Assembly: GCA_907165275.2 (NCBI GenBank)
Contig: OU015649.1
Coordinates: 3,254,001 to 3,318,000 of the forward strand
Direction of reading: 5' to 3'
Length of the DNA stretch: 64,000 bases
From: Zygaena filipendulae
Taxonomy: Eukaryota > Arthropoda > Insecta > Lepidoptera > Zygaenidae
This document shows, piece after piece, positions 56,491 to 64,000 of this stretch (position 1 is its first letter; every line of letters starts with the position of its first letter). The position numbers and the translations under genes are program-made. The notes under the pieces were generated by a model that worked only from the letters and a program-made list of their open reading frames with translations, searched no databases and was not told the origin of the DNA.

Positions 56491-57227
56491 GGCTCTGTTT
56501 TACCGTACGTGGCACCGGTTGTAGCTAAGAAATTAATTTTCATTTGTAATTATTGTTGCCACCGTCTTTTTGTTTACGTTTGCTTTGAATTTTGATATAC
56601 CTGATTATTCCAAAACTATAAAACTATACCTACATGTAAATGTCACTCACAAAGTCACAAATTAATGACAAAGTCACTGTTGAAGTGTTGACTGTCAACT
56701 GTCAAGTGTCAACTGACAGTCGTGGCCGCTGCGTTCTGAAGGCGTTCAGAGATGCGTTCGCAAATATGATTAAAAGTGTACCTACTTAAAGCTCTGTAGG
56801 GTCGACGGTCCTACTCAAATTAAGCTCGCACGCACGAACGCAGAACGCAGCCTCAGCAGCACATAGATAGAATTTAATCTGACGTCAATTGTCATGTAGG
56901 GCATTTTTATTATTATTGCTTCTTTTCTTTCAACTTTATATTTCTTAACACGTTTCTTATTACGTGGTTGAGAGACTTTATTGTGATGTTTTAGCTTCTG
57001 TCTTTTTTATTTTTTTATTTTTGATTTTTCTTTAAATTTTTCTGATAAGTATAGTGTAGTGTGAATATTGTTCTATGTAGTGCAGTCTCTTGTTTTGGTT
57101 GCTGGCGGGTGATGGTTGGCTGTAAAAACTTAATTTTCATTCTTAGTTCTGTTTTATTATTGTATATATTGTTTTCTCTTTTTCTCAAGAAGTTGTTGAT
57201 CTTATTATAAAACTTTAATAGTATTCA

Positions 57228-60200
57228 TTGTGTTTATTATTGCTATATAGTATAAATCTACATTTTTACATATTGATTACATATTTACATATTTTGTACA
57301 CAACCTTTAATATTTGTAATATGCTGGAGAGTGATAGTGATAATAGTGAACACTTCTATTCTTGTTCCTCCAAAGAATCGGATTCGAGTGCTAATGCCGA
57401 AGAAAGCTTTAATAGTGCATACGCACATCTGTCTGAGCGAGTTTCCTCGTGTTTTTCTAATTTAGATAAGAACTTCAACGTGATACACATCAATGCCCAA
57501 AGTATCCCGGCTCATTATTCGGATCTCCTCGCTTCTTTTGAACACAAAAACATCCATGCTATTTGTATTTCTGAAACCTTTCTCAAGCCTTCCTTAGCAT
57601 CTTCCTTCTACCAATTGCCTGGTTTTCATCTGATTCGCAATGACAGACTTGGGAAGGGTGGGGGAGGTGTAGCTATTTATCTCCGGAGTCATATACCTTT
57701 TTGTATTGTGAGTAAATCTCCTTCGGAATATTCCGGCTCTGCTGAACACCTGTTCCTAGAAGTTACGCTATCCCACGTTAAGGTTCTGCTTGGTGTGTAT
57801 TACTCCCCTAATCTCAATATTGATTATTTCGCGTCTCTTGAATCCCTCCTTGAAAATTTTGTTCCCACTCATTCTCACTTTATACTTCTAGGCGATTTCA
57901 ACACTTGTCTTTTAAAAAATAATTTCCGCTCTCGCAAACTATGTTCCCTTGTACGTGCAGCCGACTTGCACCTTCTTCCATCTGGTCCTACCCATCACTC
58001 TCCCGGATGTGAGCCATCCCTTCTTGACCTACGTATTGTGTCGTCAATTGATCATGTGGCTTCGTATGGCCAGCTAGATGCCGATGCCTTTTCATACCAC
58101 GACCTTATCCACCTCTCATACAAAATCCGCCCTCCCAAAGCAAAACCGAAAATAGTGCTGCGCCGTAACTTTAAGGATGTGGATGCTGACGGGCTCAGAA
58201 ATGATGCGGTGAAATCGGCGTGGTCTGCAGTGCTTAACGCTGAAAATGTTAACAGTGCTATCGCTATATTTAATTCCTTGCTCATTGAATTATACGACAA
58301 ACATGCCCCTGTTCGAGCGGTGCGTATAAAACACGTACCTGCCCCTTGGCTAACACCTGAAATTCGTGACCTCAAAACCAAGAAGGATTCGGCCAAGAAC
58401 AAATACAAAATTAGCAGCACAAAGATCAACGAATTAAGGTACCATAAAGCTAGGAACCGGTGCAATACAGCCTGTAGGGATGCACGGCGCCGCCATATCC
58501 ATTCTTCTATCAACCCTTGCGACGCCTCTGCCACCTGGAAATTCTTAAGCACTGTTGGCATCGGGAAACAAAAACAGGATACTTGTGCGCTAAATGTGGA
58601 TGTCGAAGCATTAAATCGTCACTTTTGCAATAGTTGTGATTTCGACGCTGCCACCAAAGCGAGTACCATCTCTCACTATTCAAACTCTCCACCTTGTTCA
58701 CATGATTCTTTTTCTTTCTCTCCTGTATCGGAATATGATGTTAAGAGGAATATTGAATCTATTTGTTCTAATGCTGTTGGTAGTGACGACATTGGTAGGA
58801 CTATGATCATCCTGCTTCTTGACATCCTGCTCCCTGTTATCACTCATATTGTTAATCTTTCTCTAGCTTCTTCCTGTTTTCCTGATGCCTGGAAGCAGGC
58901 CACCGTGATCCCTATACCTAAGATCAAGGATCCATCTTCATTTTCACACTATCGACCGATCTCTATTCTTCCCTTCCTGTCCAAAGTTCTTGAGCGCCTT
59001 GTTCACTATCAACTCTCTACGTTTCTTTCTCAGAATAACCTTATGAATGAGTTCCAGTCCGGATTCCGCCCTGGGTATAGTACTGCTACTGCCCTTATAA
59101 AAGTTACTGATGACATTCGCCTGGGGATGGAAGAGCAGAAGGTAACTGTACTTACTCTTCTTGACTTCAGCAACGCATTCAACACAGTTGACTTTGACGT
59201 CCTGCTATCCTTAATGGGAACCCTCAATGTATCCTCTCCTGCCTTACTTTGGTTCCGTAGCTACCTGGATGGGCGCCAGCAGCAGGTCAAAATTGACGAT
59301 AAATGTTCCAACCTGTGTAGTACTACTGCTGGCGTCCCTCAAGGCGGAGTCCTCTCTCCCCTGTTGTTCTCCATCTTCATCAATCCCATTACTTCCACTC
59401 TCTCCTCCAAATTTCATCTTTATGCGGATGATCTTCAGCTGTATATGCAGGAGACGATCAACAACATCGCGCACGCTGTAGATGCAATGAATGAGGATCT
59501 GCATAAGATTGCATCGTGGTCGGCGGCTCATGGTCTTACAGTGAATCCAAAAAAGTCCCAAGCAATCATCATAGGTAGCCCCCGCCAAATTGCAGCTATT
59601 GATCGTTCTTCTATTCTTCCTATTACTTTTCAGGGTGTTCCTATACCTTATTGCGAGTTCGTTAAAAATCTTGGCGTATATTTTGATCGCACCTTCTCGT
59701 GGTCCCGCCAAATCGGTGAAGTAAGCAGGAAACTGTTTGCCTCATTGAGCTATTTAAGGCGGCTACGCAACTTTCTTCCCATCTCTACCAAAATTACCAT
59801 TGCCCAATCCTTACTTTTGCCCATCCTTGATTATGCCGACGTCTGTTACACCAACATCACTGTCGAACAGCTGGACAAACTCGAACGGTTGCAGAATGTG
59901 TGTATCCGCTTCATATATGGATTGCGTAAGTTTGACCATGTTTCTGAATACAGGGTTAGGCTTGGCTGGCTCCCGATCCGATTGAGGCGCAATGTGCATA
60001 TCCTGCATACAGTATATAAGGTACTACATGATCCCATGGCCCCTACCTACCTTAAAGAACAATTTAAGTTCTGCTCCGACTGTAGTGGCCGTGCTCCTCG
60101 TTCCTCTACTTTTAAACTGATTGCTGTCCCTTTCCATAAATCACGGTTTTTCGAAAAATCCTTCACTGTCGAAAGTATACGCCTGTGGAACTCCCTCCCC

Positions 60201-60275
60201 GACTCGCTCAGACAGAAAGAGTCATTGGGCTCTTTTAAAGCTGCACTTCAAAGGCACTATTTAACTCAATTATGA
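57228..60275 (+). CDS. LINE-2 ORF2 protein (endonuclease and reverse transcriptase), apparently intact
   Basis: Up to 1015 residues. The frame opens at 57228 with a Leu/Ile/Tyr-rich stretch that is probably untranslated; the Met at 57321 (MLESDSDNSEHFYSCSS) is a likelier start. Endonuclease at about 85-300 of the open frame (VIHINAQSI, ICISETFL, GGGGVAIYLRS, LLGDFNTCL, SYHDLIHLSY; the usual SDH is SYH here). RT at about 540-830 (YRPISILPFLSKVLERLVHY, FQSGFRPGYSTATALIKVTD, LLDFSNAFNTVDFDVLLSLM, AGVPQGGVLSPLLFSIFINP, FHLYADDLQLYMQ, with YADD near residue 732). The end has WNSLPDSLRQKESLGSFKAA. No internal stop or frameshift is seen, so this copy may still be active (inference). Confidence 0.93.
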   Translation: MCLLLLYSINLHFYILITYLHILYTTFNICNMLESDSDNSEHFYSCSSKESDSSANAEESFNSAYAHLSERVSSCFSNLDKNFNVIHINAQSIPAHYSDLLASFEHKNIHAICISETFLKPSLASSFYQLPGFHLIRNDRLGKGGGGVAIYLRSHIPFCIVSKSPSEYSGSAEHLFLEVTLSHVKVLLGVYYSPNLNIDYFASLESLLENFVPTHSHFILLGDFNTCLLKNNFRSRKLCSLVRAADLHLLPSGPTHHSPGCEPSLLDLRIVSSIDHVASYGQLDADAFSYHDLIHLSYKIRPPKAKPKIVLRRNFKDVDADGLRNDAVKSAWSAVLNAENVNSAIAIFNSLLIELYDKHAPVRAVRIKHVPAPWLTPEIRDLKTKKDSAKNKYKISSTKINELRYHKARNRCNTACRDARRRHIHSSINPCDASATWKFLSTVGIGKQKQDTCALNVDVEALNRHFCNSCDFDAATKASTISHYSNSPPCSHDSFSFSPVSEYDVKRNIESICSNAVGSDDIGRTMIILLLDILLPVITHIVNLSLASSCFPDAWKQATVIPIPKIKDPSSFSHYRPISILPFLSKVLERLVHYQLSTFLSQNNLMNEFQSGFRPGYSTATALIKVTDDIRLGMEEQKVTVLTLLDFSNAFNTVDFDVLLSLMGTLNVSSPALLWFRSYLDGRQQQVKIDDKCSNLCSTTAGVPQGGVLSPLLFSIFINPITSTLSSKFHLYADDLQLYMQETINNIAHAVDAMNEDLHKIASWSAAHGLTVNPKKSQAIIIGSPRQIAAIDRSSILPITFQGVPIPYCEFVKNLGVYFDRTFSWSRQIGEVSRKLFASLSYLRRLRNFLPISTKITIAQSLLLPILDYADVCYTNITVEQLDKLERLQNVCIRFIYGLRKFDHVSEYRVRLGWLPIRLRRNVHILHTVYKVLHDPMAPTYLKEQFKFCSDCSGRAPRSSTFKLIAVPFHKSRFFEKSFTVESIRLWNSLPDSLRQKESLGSFKAALQRHYLTQL

Positions 60276-61013
60276 TTAATGTATGTAGTGTAAAATATCA
60301 TTTTATTTTTATTTTTATATGTGTTATTTTTATATTATATCACCTATTGCTACGTGTATGTATGTATGGCATATGTATGTATGTGTATAAAGTTGTATTA
60401 TATTTAGGATATCTAAGTATTAGCGTTGTATTATCCTTATATAGTATATAGCTAGGTATTACGTTGTGCACCCAGCACCCGCTTCTAGTTTGTATTTGCA
60501 GCTCTCTATCACCTTAAGGTTGCCTTGAAAAGATTGCCTCTAGCAATAAGGCCGCCTTTTGCTCTGTATTTACTTTTTATGTGTCTTAGTTTTTATTTTC
60601 TCTTCTGGGGCAATAAAGCATATTTGATTTGATTTGATTTGAATATATACAATGGGAGTAAATTCTAACTTCGATGATTTTAGTGCCGAGTTTAAATGCA
60701 TTAGAATTATTTTCAATATTTTACACAAACGAAAGTAATATCGTAGAAGATATTAGCAGGTGGCCGTTAGTTTCACTCCTGTATTGCTTAAGCCTATTCA
60801 ACCGTTGTAATTATCTTTCTTATCTTTCAAATTTAATTAACAAACATACACGAAAAGATCGTTCTAAATCTCCAAAACTAACGCAATATAGCTAATAAAG
60901 TCAGCATATTGGCATGATATTATCCACTCGTTAATCCTAATTGGACGCAGATAAGCAATAACATGTTAACCCACAAAACAAAGTTATTGATTCAAACGAT
61001 TTATTGAGAGTTA

Positions 61014-61250
61014 CCGCCACACTCAGAGTCGACTTTAATGATTACTTAGTTAAGTATAGATTTTTAAAACAAAACTGCCGCAATCAGATAATTTTTTAAA
61101 ATTAATGTTAAGTGGCATTTAACTAATTAAGTTATATCTCATTAAATGCCAATTAACATTAATTTACTGAACGTCTCTGATTGCGGCAATTTTGTTTTAA
61201 AAATCTATACTTAACTAAGTAATCATTAAAGTCGACTCTGAGTGCGGCGG
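61014..61250. mobile_element. PIF/Harbinger-like MITE, copy 2 (237 bp)
   Basis: Long inverted arms (CCGCCACACTCAGAGTCGAC and GTCGACTCTGAGTGCGGCGG, continuing as taatgattacttagttaag) flanked by TTA on both sides (61011-61013 and 61251-61253). Each arm is about 90 bp, so the single strand folds into a strong hairpin. Confidence 0.85.
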
Positions 61251-61364
61251 TTAGAGAACGTTTTTTAACAAATGGCGCTATAATTTTAAAACTTTAATTT
61301 CCTCAAAATTTCTCCAGTGTGGGTTATCACACTATTGCTTATCTATGTCCAATTATAATTATAA

Positions 61365-61910
61365 AAATGCGAATGTGAGTTTGTTTTGTTTGTTTGTTTG
61401 TTACGCTTTCATGCCATAACTACTCAAGCGGTCATTATGAAATTTTGCATACACGTTATCAGGGGTACAGAAAAGGACATTAGGTACGTACTATCCCGGA
61501 ATTTCCGCGGGATCTCCGAAATTAACGCGGGTATAACTACGGGAATAGCTAGTATGACTATAAATCCTTTATAGCTCTAAGAATTCGAATAATGTAGTTC
61601 GCACATATCCGCTGTTAGTCATTCAGTAAAAAAAAAAAAAAATTGACAACGCCATTACGTACGCCAAATGTGTAACCAAAGTGTGTGACTATCGGTAACG
61701 GTAAGTACAACAATAACTGTCGTTATTTTTATTTTGCGACTAGCTGTGCCCCGCGGCTTTATCGGCGTGTGTTTCGGAATTCCCGCAGAACTCCAAAGTA
61801 GCCTTTATTTACTCCTTATATCATCAGCTAATTAGCAGTGAAAGTCCCTTCAAAATCGGTCAACTGTTTCGGAGATTCACCCGCGTTTCGGAATTCCTGC
61901 AGGAACTCCA
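61365..61910. repeat. Two dispersed lepidopteran repeats in opposite orientation
   Basis: Plus copy at 61365-61556 (gtttgtttgtttgttacgct to gggaatagctagta). Minus copy at 61740-61910 (gactagctgtgccccgcggc, then two ttcggaattcc blocks). Confidence 0.75.
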
Positions 61911-62957
61911 AACTTCTTTCATATTCTTCTTTTCCTTACAATAACAAACACAATAAAAAAGGAATTAGCGAAATTGGTCCAGCCGATCACGCGTGATACC
62001 GTGACCAAGGGAAATAGAAATCCATTTTTATATGAATATTGAATATGTATATTGTATATAGAATATAGATTGTGGCTTGTAAAAGCTTTGCATTGGATTA
62101 AAAATACAGGTAAGCATCGATTTGCTTTGGAACTGGCAGCTGTTCTACATTTGCAAGTTGGCAAACCAGATTTTTTTAGTTATTAGCTCGTTATTAGTGA
62201 TGTTTTGAGTTGTCATAATATGGTTGACATAAATACCTATTGACAGTACACATATGGAAATATGTACCCAGCATTTTTTCCTGTCCGAAAAATTATTATT
62301 TTAAACACTCGTGCGTGACGTCATTCCGTATTCCCATGTATAATATTTTGAGTGCAACACATTTTATCATTTATTCGTTATATTTTCCCGGAATGATAAA
62401 CTTTGACAAGCGATTAGATATCCATCGTTTTAACGAGCAGTTACTAGGTTATGCACAGTTGTAGTAAAAGTGAATTTTTATTATAATACTTTTGAATCTG
62501 ACCTAAACTAATAAGTTTTATCGGTTGATAAATAAAATCGTAATTGATACGGGTCATTCACGTTAAACAAACAGTGATAAGAGCGACGTAGAATTTTGTG
62601 CTTTACGAAATTTACGACATCAAAATGGGAGCGGGAAGATTTTGGTGACATTAAAATATACCTATACCTAATACTGACTCGAGAATTTCTTTATATTTCT
62701 TTAGGATGACAAAACATATCCTATAATATGGCTTATCCCTTAAAATGTATCCTATAATTATTATGTATTATGTCTTATCCTTTATCCTTTCTGACCCTCC
62801 GAATTAATTCTGCGCAAAAAGGATAAAAGGACATGCAAGCGCCCTTATGGTATTGGTAAGTATTGGAGTTTTAAATTAAAAAGAAAGTTATGAAAATGTA
62901 TGATCAGTAAATTGTATTGAGTGTATTTTTGTCAAGTCAAAACTGGTAAAAATACGC
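61911..62957. other. No gene seen; between MITEs, upstream of the PKA-like gene
   Basis: AT-rich. The repeated phrase cttatcctttatcc/taatatggcttatccc at 62715-62830 is a local low-complexity block. No coding evidence. Confidence 0.5.
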
Positions 62958-62960
62958 TAA

Positions 62961-63197
62961 CCGCCGCATTCAGAGTCGACTTTAATGATTACTTAGTTAA
63001 GTATAGATTTTTAAAACAAAACTGCTGAATTCTGACAAGTTTAATAAATTAATGTTAGTTGGTATTTAACTAATTAAGTTACATCTCATCAAATGCCAAT
63101 TAACATTAATTTACTGAACGTCTCTGATTGCGGTATTTTTGTTTTAAAAATCTATACTTAACTAAGTAATCATTAAAGTCGACTCTGAGTGCGGCGG
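62961..63197. mobile_element. PIF/Harbinger-like MITE, copy 3 (237 bp)
   Basis: Same length and nearly the same sequence as copy 2. The left flank is TAA and the right flank TTA. A duplicated end (gtgcggccgtta) follows the right arm, which suggests insertion beside an older end. Confidence 0.85.
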
Positions 63198-63299
63198 TTA
63201 GTGCGGCCGTTAGATGTAGATATTTAAAAATTCACTACTTTTTAAGTAGGTACAGAACTATATAAAAGGTTAATATTTTGAAGTGCTTATAAGAAATTT

Positions 63300-63708
63300 G
63301 ACCAACGCAGACTACCGGGGAGAGAAGTGAGAGTTCGTGAACCGTTTAGGTATGTTAGTCCCACGTGCCGTCTGTCTGATCAATACGCCAGTCGGGACGC
63401 CGGCCGGCGCTGCATGGCGTGTCGCCCCCGACACAGCTGATCCCACCACTCTCCCTTCGAACAGTTCGTTAACCCCTCACCCCGCACTCCTTTCCACTTG
63501 CGCCCTTCGTGCTTTCGGTTTCAACAAAATTATACAAAAGGGACTCTAACCCCCTGTGGAATTTGCACGAGGAAATACATTCATGTTGCGTTAATGTAAA
63601 CTTTTTACAGGTGAATATGAATAAGTATAGGGAGTGAAAGATGAAATAAAAACAAATAGTTAAATCGCTATGGTCGTGAAAGTCTCAAATTGCAATTGAA
63701 ACATACTA
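63300..63708 (+). promoter_or_regulatory. 5' flank and probable 5' UTR of the PKA-like gene
   Basis: A GC-richer block (about 63350-63500) lies upstream of the start. A sequence ctttttacag at about 63602-63611 looks like a splice acceptor, so the ATG exon may begin at 63612 with an untranslated exon further upstream. Inferred from composition and the acceptor-like motif only. Confidence 0.35.
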
Positions 63709-64000
63709 ATGTATTCGCGTAAAAGTTATGGATTATCAAAAGATATACCCTACAAAGCAGCCTCTCAATCGCAATCAGAAACTCGCGACGGATATTCTGA
63801 GCAGCAACAGCTGCAGTATAGCAAATATTTGAACCAACTAAGGAGTGAATTCGAACAAAGATGGTTAAAGAGACCAAATTTCAGTATAGAATTTTCGGAT
63901 TTGGAAAGAGTAAAGACACTGGGCACAGGTGCATTCGGCAGAGTGATCTTGTTGAAACATTCGAAGACTTCCAAATATTACGCGATGAAAGTATTAGAGA
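63709..64000 (+). CDS. PKA catalytic-subunit-like AGC kinase, first coding exon, cut by window end
   Basis: 97 codons to the window edge. An in-frame TGA at 63697 lies just upstream, so the ATG at 63709 is the first possible start. The N-terminus MYSRKSYGLSKDIPYKAASQ and a Gln/Ser-rich stretch are unlike the usual MGNxxxxKK start, so there is no N-myristoyl glycine. From residue 38 it aligns with PKA-C: SKYLNQLRSEFEQRWLKRPN (A-helix region), then DLERVKTLGTGAFGRVILLK (glycine-rich loop GTGAFGRV), then YYAMKVLE with the ATP-anchoring Lys. Known PKA-C enzymes phosphorylate Ser/Thr in response to cAMP. This looks like a divergent paralogue (C2/C3-like) rather than the main C1 gene (inference). 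The kinase core beyond the first beta strands lies outside the window. Confidence 0.9.
   Translation, partial: MYSRKSYGLSKDIPYKAASQSQSETRDGYSEQQQLQYSKYLNQLRSEFEQRWLKRPNFSIEFSDLERVKTLGTGAFGRVILLKHSKTSKYYAMKVLE

Larger units (their letters stand above)
55590..60643 (+). mobile_element. LINE-2 (CR1/Jockey-group), apparently complete
   Basis: 5' UTR from about 55590, two open ORFs 737 bp apart, and a 3' UTR ending aataaagcatatttgattt with a (TTTGA)n tail at 60622-60642. The tail type, two-ORF plan and RT type point to the CR1/Daphne/Jockey group; I cannot fix the clade. The start is approximate. It belongs to the same broad family as the 3' fragment at 26606-27260. Confidence 0.82.

Overview
This is a 64 kb piece of an AT-rich animal genome, almost certainly from a moth or butterfly. 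The evidence is split coding sequence with GT/AG (and one probable GC/AG) introns, an insect-type gene set, and very dense young repeats of a lepidopteran style: RTE and CR1/Jockey-like LINEs, many short elements ending ..GGGGCACAGCTAGT, PIF/Harbinger-like MITEs and fold-back elements. There are no bacterial operons, CRISPR arrays or rRNA genes. I cannot name the species.

Host genes. (1) The main gene is on the minus strand, from 41635 down to 13869 (or 7917): the 3' part of Lrch (leucine-rich repeats plus calponin homology). I could join ten exons in frame (eight LRRs, a long Ser/Pro/Asn-rich linker, the first two thirds of a CH domain). The gene then has two alternative last exons. The one at 7917-8075 completes a normal CH domain. 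The one at 13869-14603 replaces the CH end and adds a roughly 240-residue acidic tail with a C-terminal membrane segment. The first exon(s) lie upstream and were not found. (2) A two-exon MADF-BESS gene (39738-41033, plus strand) sits on the opposite strand inside the large 18.7 kb Lrch intron. (3) At the right edge (63709 to the end, plus strand) is the first coding exon of a PKA catalytic-subunit-like kinase with an unusual N-terminus.

Mobile DNA. 43.3-50.1 kb holds a CR1-like LINE (ORF1 with PHD finger, ORF2 with endonuclease and RT) broken by a 1.8 kb insertion. 55.6-60.6 kb holds a second LINE whose two ORFs look intact. 3' fragments of related LINEs lie at 26.6, 29.0 and 16.0 kb, and RTE fragments at 25.6 and 31-33 kb. 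Into the last of these a short LTR element (31453-32865) has inserted. It has two 218-bp LTRs differing at one base, a GGTT target duplication, and a captured kinesin-8 (KIF18/Klp67A) 5' fragment in place of the retroviral genes. Other repeat structures are a 692-bp fold-back element (4.0-4.7 kb), three exact-length 271-bp tandem repeats (24.7-25.5 kb), and MITE families with TAA/TTA or TA target sites.

The most novel items are the kinesin-carrying LTR element, the two Lrch C-termini, and a possible gene fragment caught inside a lepidopteran dispersed repeat at 23.5 kb.
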